A stretch of DNA of 64,000 nt from positions 1 to 64,000 of the forward strand of contig UPYI01000006.1 in NCBI GenBank assembly GCA_900538555.1. Reading direction: 5' to 3'. Origin of the DNA: an uncultured Porphyromonadaceae bacterium. Its GTDB lineage: Bacteria; Bacteroidota; Bacteroidia; Bacteroidales; Barnesiellaceae. Below the pieces are notes generated by a model. The model was not told the DNA's origin and made no database searches. It saw only the letters and a list, made by a program, of their open reading frames with translations. The position numbers were made by a program, and so were the translations under genes. Positions 9,501 to 18,976 of this stretch are shown here, piece by piece (the stretch's first letter is position 1; each line of letters begins with the position of its first letter).

Positions 9501-11516
9501 ATGACAAACAAAATCATTTTATCGTTAGTGCTTCTGTTCAGTTTGGGTTTTGTACTGCGGGCAGAAGAGTATGGCGTCTCTTCTCCCGACGGGAAACTGG
9601 AAGTAAAACTTCGTATAGACGGGCGTACGATGTTCGAGGTATGGTATGATAAAGAAAAAATGGTGGACTCTTCAACGATAGGCATGCACCTGTCTGATGG
9701 ACGGACGGTGGGGGCGGATGCCGTTACATCGGTAAAGAAGAATCGTGTGAACGGAAAGATCGATGTCGTTATCGGGAAAAACAGAACGCTGAAAGAATGT
9801 TATAATGAAATAATCCTTTCTTACGGGAAAGAATATGATCTTGTGGTACGGGCATACAACGAAGGGTGGGCTTACCGGTTCGTGACACATTTCGATAAGG
9901 ATATTGTTATCGACAAAGAGGATGCGGAATTTAACTTCGCATTTACTCCGATCGTTTATTTTCCTGAATGTGACAGTTATGCAGCTGCCGAGCGTGAACA
10001 GTCGGGCGAAGTACATCAGATACACCAAGGCTATCGTAATTTCGAACGCCTTTACAAGGTCTATAATGCTCCCGGAGAAATTCCCGAAGGACATTTTTCG
10101 GTGTCACCAGTCCTTTTTGAATATCCGGAAAAGCCTTACAAGATTGTGGTGACCGAATCGGATACGTATGATTACCCCGGATTGTATATGGAGGCTGCCG
10201 GACAGAACGCTATGCGCGGAAAGTGGGCGGCTTATCCGAAAGAGGTAATGGATAGCGATCCGGCAAATCCCAACCGTTGGTATTCCAACCATCTGGTGAT
10301 TACCCGCGAAGATTACATTGCAAGGACACACGGTGAACGTATGTTCCCGTGGCGGGTCATGATCGTGACCGACGAGGACAAGACTTTGCTGAACAACGAA
10401 TTGGTATATATGCTGGCAGAACCGTGTAAGCTGGATGATACTTCATGGATACAACCCGGTAAGAGTGCGTGGGAGTGGTGGCACAAGGCGGTAGTAGAAG
10501 GGGTGGATTTTCCGGTAGGCAATAAACATTTGTCGTTGCAGTTGTATAAGCATTATGTAGACTAGGCTTCGGAAAACAATATCGAATATATGACGCTCGA
10601 TGCCGGATGGAAGATGGAATATATCCGCGAGTTGTGCGATTATGCCTGACAGAAAAATGTGAAAATTCTGGTGTGGACATGGGCAAGCTGTCCGTTGGAA
10701 AACCCGACCGATTGGATTAAGCAGATGCACGAATGCGGTGTGTCGGGAGCGAAGATAGACTTCTTCGAACGTAACGACCAGATAGCCATGCGTTGGGAGC
10801 GCGAGTTTGCTGAACGTTTGGCTGAATACAAGATGGTGGCTGTTTTTCATGGCTGTCCTGTTCCGGTAGGCTTGAACCGCACATACCCCAATGTAATGAA
10901 TTATGAGGCGGTGAGAGGAGCCGAGTGCAATTATTGGGAAAAGACCATTACGCCGGAATATCATACACGTTTTCCGTTTATTCGTTCGTTGGCAGGTCCG
11001 GAGGATTATACTCCGGGCGGAATGCGTAATGTCACGCCGGAAGAATTCCGTCCGATGGATATAGATAGCGTACCGCCGATGAATATGGGAACGAGAGCGC
11101 ATGTGTTGTCTATGTATGTGATATTCGATCATTGGGTCGGTTACCTTTGCGATTCTCCGTCGGAGTATAACAAATATCCGGACATACTGGATTATCTCTC
11201 GCATGTGCCTACCGTATGGGATAAGACTCTTCCGCTGGATGCCCGGTTGGGCGAATATATTGTAGTGGCGAAGCAGACCGGAAGGGATTGGTTTGTAGGA
11301 GGTATGACAAACTGGACACCGCGTAGCGTGACAGTGGATTTCAGTTTCTTGAAACGGGGGAAAAGCTATCGTGCCACGATCTTCAAGGATAAACCTGAGT
11401 CGGGAGACTTCCCTAAACAATATATGTCCGAGACGATAAAAGTAGACCGGGACACGAAACTTCCGCTCGACATGGCGCGTGGCGGCGGTTTTGCTATCCG
11501 TATCGTAGAAGAATAG
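9501..11516 (+). pseudogene. GH97 family glycoside hydrolase interrupted by two in-frame stop codons
   Basis: The frame encodes a near-complete GH97 of about 670 codons: signal peptide, N-terminal beta-super-sandwich (EYGVSSPDGKLEVKLRI, PIVYFPECDSYAAAERE), and a barrel with WIQPGKSAWEWW. It is cut by TAG at 10563-10565 (codon 355) and TGA at 10647-10649 (codon 383). Reading across them the protein continues without any frame change (ASENNIEYMTLDAGWKMEY, then QKNVKILVWTWASCP). In the second half GAKIDFFER supplies Asp420, matching the nucleophile position of retaining, alpha-galactosidase-type GH97 enzymes. TGA could derive from CGA by one transition. With both stops read as stops, the catalytic half is lost. 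The rest shows no decay, so the lesions are recent, recoded, or sequencing errors. Confidence 0.82.
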
Positions 11517-11533
11517 GTATACAATCTAACGTG

Positions 11534-11573
11534 AACGGACTGTCTCGAAATGATATTTTCGGGGCAGTCCGTT
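11534..11573 (+). terminator. Terminator after GH97
   Basis: AACGGACTG pairs with CAGTCCGTT and the stem extends through CTCGAAA/TTTTCGGGG with G-T pairs around a short loop. It lies 17 nt after the GH97 stop. The T-tract (GTTTATC) is short. It closes the first PUL. Confidence 0.7.
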
Positions 11574-11675
11574 GTTTATCTATTTCCGGTCATTTCTATT
11601 CACGATAATATGGGATGGCGTTTCGGGATCGTAGCTGAAATATTTTTGAATATAAAACCATTCATCGTTTTTCAC

Positions 11676-11683
11676 TAATTTTG
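11676..11683 (+). promoter_or_regulatory. Candidate -7 box (TAATTTTG) before the acetyltransferase
   Basis: An exact TAnnTTTG match, but 113 nt before the start codon and without a clear -33 box. A second match (TATTTTTG) lies at 11641-11648. The sequence CTAATTTTG-ATTC-GATA around it recurs in front of the RNA unit at 12558-12575, which suggests a shared promoter context. Nothing else is recognisable between 11574 and 11796. Confidence 0.35.
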
Positions 11684-11796
11684 TATTCAGATAAAAATAG
11701 AAACGCCATTCGATAATAGACTGGCTTATGTTTTAAGTTTGTCCGTTGTCGTTTTTCTATTGTCTTCGATATAAAAAGTATTGATTAGAAGATTGC

Positions 11797-12417
11797 ATGA
11801 AAAAGAAAATATATCCTCGTACGGGTGATACTCAAACTGTATATCTGAATGCCGTAGTGAAAGATCCGTCTATTGAGATTGGTGACTATACGATTTACAA
11901 TGATTTTGTTTCAGATCCTCGGTTGTTTGAGCAAAACAATGTGTTGTATCATTACCCTATTCATCATGAACGGCTGATAATCGGTAAATTTTGTTCCATT
12001 GCTTGTGGCGCGAAATTTCTGTTCAACTGCGCTAACCATACATTGAAATCGTTATCCACGTACACATTCCCGTTGTTTTATGAAGATTGGAAATTGGATA
12101 AGGAAGATGTGGCAACAGCTTGGGACAATAAGGGTGACATTATTATCGGTAACGATGTATGGATCGGCTATGAAGCCGTGATTATGGCAGGTGTTCATAT
12201 TGGTGATGGCGCAATTGTTGGAGCAAGGGCAGTAGTGACCAAAGATGTACCGCCTTATACTATTGTGGGTGGAGTGCCTGCACAAGAAATACGCAAACGG
12301 TTTTCATCGGAAGTTATCGAACAGATGCAGGCATTAAGATGGTGGGATTGGAAGGAGGATAAAATACGGAAAAATTTGCCTTATCTGACAAGTGGAAATA
12401 TAGAGGAACTACTTTGA
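11797..12417 (+). CDS. Hexapeptide-repeat acetyltransferase, xenobiotic (Vat/CatB-like) O-acetyltransferase family
   Basis: A 206-residue cytoplasmic protein of left-handed beta-helix type. Hexapeptide repeats run through IGKFCSIACGAKF and IIIGNDVWIGYEAVIMAGVHIGDGAIVGARAVVTKDVPPYTIVGGVPAQEIRKRF, and the C-terminal helix has the family signature WWDWKEDKIRKNLP. His in CANHTLKSLSTYTFP (about residue 76) occupies the catalytic position. The family acetylates hydroxyl groups using acetyl-CoA. Some members inactivate streptogramin A or chloramphenicol, but most Bacteroidota homologues are uncharacterised, so no resistance function is claimed. The gene is A/T-richer than the PUL genes and stands alone. 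Confidence 0.85.
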   Translation: MKKKIYPRTGDTQTVYLNAVVKDPSIEIGDYTIYNDFVSDPRLFEQNNVLYHYPIHHERLIIGKFCSIACGAKFLFNCANHTLKSLSTYTFPLFYEDWKLDKEDVATAWDNKGDIIIGNDVWIGYEAVIMAGVHIGDGAIVGARAVVTKDVPPYTIVGGVPAQEIRKRFSSEVIEQMQALRWWDWKEDKIRKNLPYLTSGNIEELL

Positions 12418-12558
12418 CTAGTAACCGATAGGCGGATGATTCGAAGAACAATGGTGAAATTAAGGCACGGTTTACGACAGGCTGTGGAAGATCCCCAAAA
12501 AAATAGAGGGTTCAAGTTATAATTTCGTTCTATAAATGCAAAACATCAATAAAATAAC

Positions 12559-12566
12559 TAATTTTG
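12559..12566 (+). promoter_or_regulatory. -7 box (TAATTTTG) of the small-RNA unit
   Basis: An exact TAnnTTTG match about 7 nt before the inferred RNA 5' end. A short AGGG-GCAA-CCCT hairpin follows at once. No perfect -33 box is seen. Its position, just before a long rod-like structure that ends in a terminator, makes it the likely start of a non-coding transcript. Confidence 0.5.
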
Positions 12567-12572
12567 CATTCG

Positions 12573-12776
12573 GATAGGGGCAACCCTTTCAAGACATAAG
12601 AAAGAAGAAGAAACGTTATGTTTATCTTGTAAGTGAAAACGTAGGAAATTTTCAGGCTGATGCAAGAGATAGCATAGTGGTTCTCACGTATATAGCGTGG
12701 GCTACTTTGTTACATCTGCATCAAAGGTTTCCTACGACCTTCACTTAGACGTGGCATAGTTGGCTCACGTTTTTTC
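12573..12776 (+). ncRNA. Predicted rod-shaped small RNA, 6S-like (possibly the Bacteroidales-1/6S type)
   Basis: No credible open frame is present, but the stretch folds into one long interrupted rod. AAGTGAA (12631-12637) pairs with TTCACTT (12740-12746), CGTAGGAAA (12640-12648) with TTTCCTACG (12728-12736), and TGATGCA (12658-12664) with TGCATCA (12717-12723). Then comes an open bubble of about 11 by 10 bases (12665-12675 and 12707-12716), followed by an AGTGG/CTACT helix and a CTCACG/CGTGGG hairpin with loop TATATAG. A promoter precedes it and a terminator ends it, giving about 200 nt. A closing stem, central bubble and terminal hairpin at this size are the hallmarks of 6S RNA, which mimics an open promoter and binds RNA polymerase. 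The structure is seen; the 6S identity is inference. Confidence 0.55.
12749..12775 (+). terminator. Terminator of the small-RNA unit
   Basis: ACGTG (12749-12753) pairs with CACGT (12766-12770), and a run of T residues follows to 12775. It lies 3 nt after the rod-like fold. Confidence 0.6.
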
Positions 12777-12826
12777 ATTATAAATTTAATACGCCCACTT
12801 TGAGTCTATGGGAAAATTATACGAAT

Positions 12827-14053
12827 ATGAATAAACTGTTTATACCGTTTATGGTGGTTGTTTGCTTGCTTTTGACAGCTTGCGATGCGGATAAAATTTT
12901 ACCCGGTGGACCCATGGTGTGGTCGTATGAAATCTTTACACCCGAAAATGTAAAATGGATAGGTAGTGCTGGTGGATGGGTTTCTCAATATCACTTCAAA
13001 GCGAATAGCAAGGAGGGCGATATGGTAATGACTTGCGATAATTTCGATGTGCTTGATCCTATATCTGGTAATTCTTACATATACGATTGTGAATGGGTAA
13101 CACTCAAAATAGAAGGCAATCAGGTGAAAATTCATTTTCCTCTATCTGTTTCGGATGCTCCGGATGCATACGAAGAGATTAGAATCTCGGCAAATGATGG
13201 AAAGAGAAAGGCTCGCTCAATCATCTGTTTGTCCAGAACTTTTAAAAAAGAAGAACAACCAGATCCCGAGCCAGAGACTTTGCCGGAAGAAGCTAAGTTC
13301 AGGATGATTGTGGAAGACTTCACTCCGTTTATGCACCTTGACAGCCCATTGCCTGCACCGCTTGATTTGGTAACTTTCAGAATCACGGACATAAACGGTA
13401 ATTATATGCCATTCGGTTTTCCAGAGTTTACACAATATTATGATTCTATTGTGTGGAGTGCAGATAATTTCCCTCATACATTCAAAATCTATGAAACCGA
13501 TGTTACAGCAGAAGGAACAGGAACGCATCTTACTTCACAATGGGGGGCACACTTTTTCAAGAGTGGTACTGTAAAGAATCATCTTAAAGGCTACCGCTAT
13601 GGAAAGGTTGAATATGAAACCTCTCTCGATATAACGCTGTATGAACGCGACTTCTTAGGGCTTGAATGGGGTACAATTGTCTTACAGAAGCCTGAGAATC
13701 TAACAGCCTATTGCCGATTGGATAGAGATTATGAATATAAGGTGTATGACATTGTTGCAAAGGACAATGCTCCCTATTCTCAAATCATCCCGATAAATCA
13801 CAAACAGCTATCAGATTCCGACTTTCTACCAACAACACAAAAAGCTATCAATACATTGATGGGGAATAATGTCGGCGAGGGACAAAATGCCAAAGGAAAA
13901 GAAAACCTATTTAAATGTCTGCCCGAAAAAGGTGTGAACGCTGAATTGTATTGGGAAAATAAAACCACCCGTATGTTGATGCTGCATCGGTTTTCTGATG
14001 ACGCTGACGAATTAACCTCAGAGGTGTATTATTTACATGTAGAACCTAAATGA
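12827..14053 (+). CDS. Orphan exported lipoprotein of unknown function
   Basis: A 408-residue protein with a short signal peptide and lipobox LTAC (cysteine about residue 19), followed by DADK. ATG 12827 is chosen because the signal peptide begins there; an in-frame TTG lies 27 nt upstream. A proline/glutamate-rich linker (KKEEQPDPEPETLPEE, about residues 142-157) separates two halves that look beta-rich. The first (GSAGGWVSQYHFKA) resembles the BACON-like or Ig-like modules of Bacteroidales lipoproteins, but I recognise no diagnostic motif. Codon use is clearly A/T-richer than in neighbouring PUL and hut genes, which fits acquired DNA. It has no obvious operon partner. Confidence 0.7.
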   Translation: MNKLFIPFMVVVCLLLTACDADKILPGGPMVWSYEIFTPENVKWIGSAGGWVSQYHFKANSKEGDMVMTCDNFDVLDPISGNSYIYDCEWVTLKIEGNQVKIHFPLSVSDAPDAYEEIRISANDGKRKARSIICLSRTFKKEEQPDPEPETLPEEAKFRMIVEDFTPFMHLDSPLPAPLDLVTFRITDINGNYMPFGFPEFTQYYDSIVWSADNFPHTFKIYETDVTAEGTGTHLTSQWGAHFFKSGTVKNHLKGYRYGKVEYETSLDITLYERDFLGLEWGTIVLQKPENLTAYCRLDRDYEYKVYDIVAKDNAPYSQIIPINHKQLSDSDFLPTTQKAINTLMGNNVGEGQNAKGKENLFKCLPEKGVNAELYWENKTTRMLMLHRFSDDADELTSEVYYLHVEPK

Positions 14054-14319
14054 CAATAGTAGCATCTCTTGCACAACCTTCAAAAGTGTCGTATCGCAAA
14101 ATGTTGGTTTGTCAAAATATGAATATGCCCCAATCATCAAATTTATTAGCCTACCGTATCCTTATTCAGAAAACGATGCGCCATTATTCTTTCGTTTCAC
14201 TATGTAATGCTCGTACTTAAAAGATAATAAAAAAAACGCCCGAAATCATATTGAAATCGAGCATATCGTGTACAAATTTATGTACTAAATTTTTAATCAA
14301 TTGATTTACAATGTTTGTT

Positions 14320-14405
<86 letters not shown>

Positions 14406-14444
14406 AAACACAATGTTCGTGTGTGTGCTTTCTCAAAAGCAGTG

Positions 14445-14475
14445 CAAAGGTAGGGTTTTATTTTGGAATTGCAAA
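14445..14475 (-). promoter_or_regulatory. Promoter of tRNA-Ser (TTTG-N19-TACCTTTG)
   Basis: On the minus strand the -33 box TTTG (14472-14475) and -7 box TACCTTTG (14445-14452) are exactly 19 nt apart, the Bacteroidota sigma-ABfr consensus. They are placed correctly to start about 40 nt before the tRNA. Confidence 0.8.
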
Positions 14476-14562
14476 TTTAGGGACGTCATTTTTTTTGATT
14501 CTTTTTTATAATATCTGCTGTTGTATAGGCTGAGATCGGTTTTCCTGTTTCTAACAGCTTGT

Positions 14563-14601
14563 AAAAAAAGAGTTATGCGGATAGGGCATAACTCTTTTTT
14601 T
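14563..14601 (-). terminator. Terminator of the hut operon (bidirectional stem)
   Basis: AAAAAAAGAGTTATGC pairs with GCATAACTCTTTTTTT around a GGATAGG loop. Because A- and T-tracts flank the stem on opposite sides it can work on both strands. It lies 22 nt beyond the hutH stop. Confidence 0.85.
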
Positions 14602-14622
14602 ATTTTGTCTCCGAACCGGTTA

Positions 14623-16122
14623 TCAGAATTCGATGACGTATTGTTTGAGGAAAGCTACGGTTTTGTTGATTTCCTTGTACATCACAATGTCGTCTTTTAC
14701 AAACGATACTTCACGACGGTAGGCTTGCAGGAAGTTTTCCAAGATGGGTGATGTTTTGAGCGGACGACGGAACTCGATGCCTTGTGCCGCATTCATCAGT
14801 TCTATTGCGAAGATCCGTTCCAGATTGTCGATGATTTTATGCAGTTTAGTGGCGGCGTTGGCACCCATACTTACATGGTCCTCCTGCCCGTTACTGCTTA
14901 CGATCGAGTCGCTGGCTGCCGAAAAACAGTACATTTTGTTTTGGCTTACCATGCTGGCTGCCGCATATTGCGGTATCATGAATCCGGAATTGAGTCCGGG
15001 ACTGGCAACCAAGAATTCGGGAAGTCCGCGAAGCCCGAGTATCAATTGGGCGACCCGTCGTTCTGATATGTTTCCCAATTCGGCTAACGCGATAGCCAGA
15101 TAGTCGTATGCCAATGCCAAAGGCTGTCCGTGGAAGTTTCCACCCGATATGATCAGATCTTCGTCCGGGAATATGGTCGGGTTGTCTGTTACGGAATTTA
15201 TTTCGGTCAATAGCACGGAGGCGACGTAGCGTATGGCGTCCTTCGATGCGCCGTGTACTTGCGGCATGCAACGGAATGAATAGGGGTCTTGTACGTGTTT
15301 TTTATGTTGTGCTATCAGTTCGCTGCCTGCCAATATGGTGCGAATGTTGTCGGCGGTTTCGCTTTGTCCTTTGTGCGGTCGTATTTTCTGTATGCAATCC
15401 ATGAAGGGATCAATGCGTCCGTCGAATGCTTCGAGCGACAAGGCTCCGATCAGGTCTGCCAGTTTCGCCAACCGACGGGCTTTTAGCATGGCGTAGACAC
15501 CGTTGGACGACATGAATTGTGTACCGTTCAGTAGAGCGAGCCCCTCTTTGCTCATCAGTTTCACGGGTTCCCATCCGAACTCTTTCAGAACATCGGCTGC
15601 CGGACGTTTTTCTCCTTTGTAGTTTACTTCGCCTTCGCCGATCAGCGGTAAGAACAGGTTTGCCAAGGGGGCAAGGTCGCCGGAAGCTCCCAGCGAGCCG
15701 CGATCGTAGACGACCGGAAGAATGTCGTTGTTGAAGAAATCGAGTATCCGTTGCACGGTGATAACTTGCACTCCGCTGTGTCCTAACGACAAAGCGTGTG
15801 CTTTGAGCAACAGCATCAGTCGCACGATGTCGGGAGCTACTTCGTCGCCTACACTGCACGCGTGGCTTTTTACCAGATTTTCCTGCAACGTATTCAGTTC
15901 GTCGGGCGAGATGGAGCGATTGCACAATGACCCGAATCCGGTTGTGATACCGTACAACGGTACATCCGACGATTTGATTTTTTCATCCAGGAAGTTCCGG
16001 CATTTTTGTATTTTGTCTATGGCTGTTTGTGATAGTTCGAGTTTTTGATGTCGGGTCAGGATCTGTTCAATGGTTTCGAACGAAAGGTCGCCCGATCCGA
16101 TGAAATAGGTATCGTGGTTCAT
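14623..16122 (-). CDS. hutH: Histidine ammonia-lyase
   Basis: Removes ammonia from L-histidine to form urocanate, the first step of histidine degradation. The protein has 499 residues, the usual length. The self-cyclising Ala-Ser-Gly that makes the MIO cofactor is at residues 146-148 in GSLGASGDLAPLA, and YGITTGFG lies upstream at about 57-64. The start MNHDTYF at 16122 is preferred over one 18 nt upstream because its ATG overlaps the TGA of the previous gene (ATGA, 16122-16119), a classic translational-coupling arrangement. It is the last gene of the hut operon, just before the terminator. Confidence 0.97.
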   Translation of the reverse strand: MNHDTYFIGSGDLSFETIEQILTRHQKLELSQTAIDKIQKCRNFLDEKIKSSDVPLYGITTGFGSLCNRSISPDELNTLQENLVKSHACSVGDEVAPDIVRLMLLLKAHALSLGHSGVQVITVQRILDFFNNDILPVVYDRGSLGASGDLAPLANLFLPLIGEGEVNYKGEKRPAADVLKEFGWEPVKLMSKEGLALLNGTQFMSSNGVYAMLKARRLAKLADLIGALSLEAFDGRIDPFMDCIQKIRPHKGQSETADNIRTILAGSELIAQHKKHVQDPYSFRCMPQVHGASKDAIRYVASVLLTEINSVTDNPTIFPDEDLIISGGNFHGQPLALAYDYLAIALAELGNISERRVAQLILGLRGLPEFLVASPGLNSGFMIPQYAAASMVSQNKMYCFSAASDSIVSSNGQEDHVSMGANAATKLHKIIDNLERIFAIELMNAAQGIEFRRPLKTSPILENFLQAYRREVSFVKDDIVMYKEINKTVAFLKQYVIEF

Positions 16123-16742
16123 AATTGTGTCTTTACCCAAGTTAATAATTCCTGTTCTTTGGCGATTGCGTCTTTTTCAATCTCTTCCGATTGTGCGGTC
16201 AGTTCGGCTACAATGGATTGATCTTTGAGTGAGAGCAGGTTGATCCGTACATTCAGCAATGCGCCCAATACGGCTGTACGTGCGTTCATCATGGCTACGC
16301 AAGCGTCTGTTACAGCGTTTTTGTTTCCTTTGTGCGCGATAACGGCAATCAGGTCCATCATTCGTACGGAGAGATCGGCTACGCCCATCGGTACCATGGC
16401 TGCGACCAATGTGGCTTTTTGTATCTCTTGTGTGCGGGCTTCTTTTTCCTCGTCGGTCTCTTTGGGCATCTTGAATGCTGCGAACACTTTGTCGTAGGCA
16501 TCCGAATCCCGGTCGATACACTGTATGAACTCTTCACGCAATGCCGCCATCCGGGAGGCTATGTCTTTCATTTCGTCTTCTACGTCTACGTAGTTTTTTT
16601 TGCCGATGGTGAGTCCGGCAACCATTTCGGTCAAGGCAGATGCTATGGATGCACACAAGGCAGATATACTGCCGCCACCGGGTACAGGTTCGTTACCGGC
16701 TGTTTTATCGAGGAATGCTTTTACGCTTAATTCTGCTAACAT
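16119..16742 (-). CDS. fchA: Formimidoyltetrahydrofolate cyclodeaminase
   Basis: Converts 5-formimino-THF to 5,10-methenyl-THF plus ammonia. The 207-residue, mostly helical protein carries the family motif EPVPGGGSISALCASIASAL near the N-terminus. In animals this domain is fused to the formiminotransferase; here the two are separate genes of the same operon. It overlaps hutH by four bases and starts 36 nt after hutI. Confidence 0.93.
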   Translation of the reverse strand: MLAELSVKAFLDKTAGNEPVPGGGSISALCASIASALTEMVAGLTIGKKNYVDVEDEMKDIASRMAALREEFIQCIDRDSDAYDKVFAAFKMPKETDEEKEARTQEIQKATLVAAMVPMGVADLSVRMMDLIAVIAHKGNKNAVTDACVAMMNARTAVLGALLNVRINLLSLKDQSIVAELTAQSEEIEKDAIAKEQELLTWVKTQL

Positions 16743-16778
16743 ATCGTTCGTGTTTAAATAGTTGTTGGATAATTAGGT

Positions 16779-18041
16779 TCAATGTTCTGAAACGAAAGGT
16801 TCCGTATATACGATTCGACCTTTTTTGATGGTGGTCCTGACGCAGTTCATGCCGACGTAGTAGGGGAGCATGTCGTATGTATCGGAATCGAGTAATACGA
16901 AGTCACCCTGTTTGCCGGTCTCGATACTGCCTATCCGGTCGGCTCTGCCTATTGCAGCTGCTCCGTTGAGTGTCAGTGCCGTGATCACTTCTTCGATCGA
17001 GAGTTTCATGTAGATACAGCCCAAGGCTATCGTTAAGGGAATCGAGCCTGACAGGCAACTGCCGGGATTGAGGTCGGTCGCCAATGCTACGGCGCAACCG
17101 GCGTCGATCATTTCTCTTCCGCGGGCGTAAGGTTCGCGCAGGGCAAAAGCCGTAAGCGGCAGCAGTGTGGCTACGACGTTATTCTGTGCCATTGCACGTA
17201 TGCCGTTGTCGGAGGCATGCAACAGGTGGTCTGCCGACAATGCGCCCAGCTCTCCGGCGAGCTCCGCTCCGCCGAACGATACGATTTCATCGGCATGGAT
17301 TTTTATGCCGAATCCCATCTCTTTGGCTGCTTGCAGCAATTTGCGTGACTGTTCGACCGTGTATACGCCTTTTTCACAGAAGATATCGCAGTTCTCAGCC
17401 AATTGCCCTTCCAGAACTAACGGAAGTATTTCGCGAATGATGTAGTCTATGTATTCGTCCGGTCGGTTTTTGTATTCGGGCGGAATGGCATGTGCGCCTA
17501 AATAGGTCGATACCAGATCTACTTTCTGGTCGGGACGTTCGTTCAGTGCGCGAACTACCTGCAACTGTTTCAATTCCGTTTCCTTATCGAGCCCGTATCC
17601 GCTTTTGGCTTCGACGGTCGTTACGCCCATGCTGCTCATCGTATCGATAAACCATTGTGCTTTGCTTTCCAATGCCTCGAACGAAGTCTGACGGGTTTTG
17701 TTTACGCTATTGGCTATACCTCCGCCACGTTCCATGATCGACATGTAGCTGTCTCCGTTGAGTCTCCAACGGAATTCTTCGGGACGATAGCCGCCGAATA
17801 CCAGATGCGTATGCGAATCGACAAAGCCGGGCAGCAGGATTCTACCCTGTGCGTCGATTGTTTCGTACGCCTCGGCATTGCATACGGCGACATCTTGTCC
17901 GACCTGCCGGATGATGCCGTCGGTGACAACGACGGTGGCATTGGGCACAACTTGTAATTGCGACATGGCTGCACCCTTCACCGCTTGTTTGCCGATCGGG
18001 GTAACGACTGTCGCACGACGTATAATCAGGTTTCCTTTCAT
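16779..18041 (-). CDS. hutI: Imidazolonepropionase
   Basis: Hydrolyses 4-imidazolone-5-propionate to N-formimino-L-glutamate. The 420-residue amidohydrolase contains the metal-binding HxH in GFVDSHTHLVFGGYRPEEF (about residues 73-91), a second metal-ligand region at KIHADEIVSFGGAELA, and ATDLNPGS for the last metal site. Length and motif order are normal for the family. It lies 15 nt after ftcD. Confidence 0.96.
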   Translation of the reverse strand: MKGNLIIRRATVVTPIGKQAVKGAAMSQLQVVPNATVVVTDGIIRQVGQDVAVCNAEAYETIDAQGRILLPGFVDSHTHLVFGGYRPEEFRWRLNGDSYMSIMERGGGIANSVNKTRQTSFEALESKAQWFIDTMSSMGVTTVEAKSGYGLDKETELKQLQVVRALNERPDQKVDLVSTYLGAHAIPPEYKNRPDEYIDYIIREILPLVLEGQLAENCDIFCEKGVYTVEQSRKLLQAAKEMGFGIKIHADEIVSFGGAELAGELGALSADHLLHASDNGIRAMAQNNVVATLLPLTAFALREPYARGREMIDAGCAVALATDLNPGSCLSGSIPLTIALGCIYMKLSIEEVITALTLNGAAAIGRADRIGSIETGKQGDFVLLDSDTYDMLPYYVGMNCVRTTIKKGRIVYTEPFVSEH

Positions 18042-18056
18042 TTCTATCTGTTACGA

Positions 18057-18959
18057 TTATTCCATGATTCTGGATTCGAGTACTTGCTGCATCGAGAAGT
18101 TTTCCAATCCTAAATAATAGGATGCTGTATCGATAAGGGCTTCCATAGGTACTAATCCGATGATTTCACTGCCTACGATCGAGACTCCGTACCGACGGGC
18201 TTCGATGCGAACCAGTTCGAATGCGCGATACAATGCGGTGCGGGTATAGTCGGTCATGTTGATCGATACTTGTACGATACCGCGTTCGGTAAGTTCTACG
18301 CCCATTGCCTTGACAAAACGCAAGCCTCCGTTGATGTGGCGGATATTTTTAGCGATCTTCGTGGCAATCTCCATACTATTGGTACTCAGGTTGATATTGA
18401 ATGCCACCAATGGCATGCGGGCTCCGATAGCTACCGTGCCGGCGGTAGCGTGCCGGTCGGCAGGACCGAAATCGGGATGCCATTCGGGCTGATGGATCTT
18501 TTCTGCCATACCTTCAAATTCGCCTTTGCGGATTGCCGCCAGATTTTCACGATGGGGTGCCGATGCCGACTTTTCATAGAGGAATACTGGCAATGCGTAT
18601 TGCTCGGCAACTGCGGCTCCTACCTCTTTGGAGAGTTCGATACACTCTTCCATCGTGGCGTTTTTGATAGGAATGAACGGTATTACATCGACTGCTCCCA
18701 TGCGGGGGTGTTGTCCCGAATGTTTGTTTAGGTCGATCAAGCGAACGGCAACGCCGACGGCTTCTATTACGGCGGCTTTCAACGGTTCCGGTTCACCGAC
18801 AACGGTAACGACCAGACGGTTGTGGTCTTCGTCGTTGCTGTAATCCAACAGTTTCACACCCTCTTTTGCTCGAAAGGGAGCTACGATTTGATCTATTTTT
18901 TGTAAATCGCGTCCTTCGCTGAAATTAGGTACGCATTCGATAATTTTGTTCCAAGCCAT
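18057..18959 (-). CDS. ftcD: Glutamate formimidoyltransferase
   Basis: Moves the formimino group of N-formimino-glutamate onto tetrahydrofolate, releasing glutamate. The 300-residue protein matches the transferase half of animal FTCD: IIECVPNFSEGRD at residues 6-18, SGQHPRMGAVDVIPFIP around 81-97, and FNINLSTN near 178-185. Together with fchA it sends histidine carbon into the one-carbon folate pool. It lies 17 nt after hutU. Confidence 0.95.
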   Translation of the reverse strand: MAWNKIIECVPNFSEGRDLQKIDQIVAPFRAKEGVKLLDYSNDEDHNRLVVTVVGEPEPLKAAVIEAVGVAVRLIDLNKHSGQHPRMGAVDVIPFIPIKNATMEECIELSKEVGAAVAEQYALPVFLYEKSASAPHRENLAAIRKGEFEGMAEKIHQPEWHPDFGPADRHATAGTVAIGARMPLVAFNINLSTNSMEIATKIAKNIRHINGGLRFVKAMGVELTERGIVQVSINMTDYTRTALYRAFELVRIEARRYGVSIVGSEIIGLVPMEALIDTASYYLGLENFSMQQVLESRIME

Positions 18960-18976
18960 AGTTGTTAGGTTTTAGA

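Noticed and set aside
11797..12417. Antibiotic resistance gene (vat/cat)
   Set aside because: The family fits but most Bacteroidota members are uncharacterised; nothing in the sequence shows drug specificity or a resistance context.
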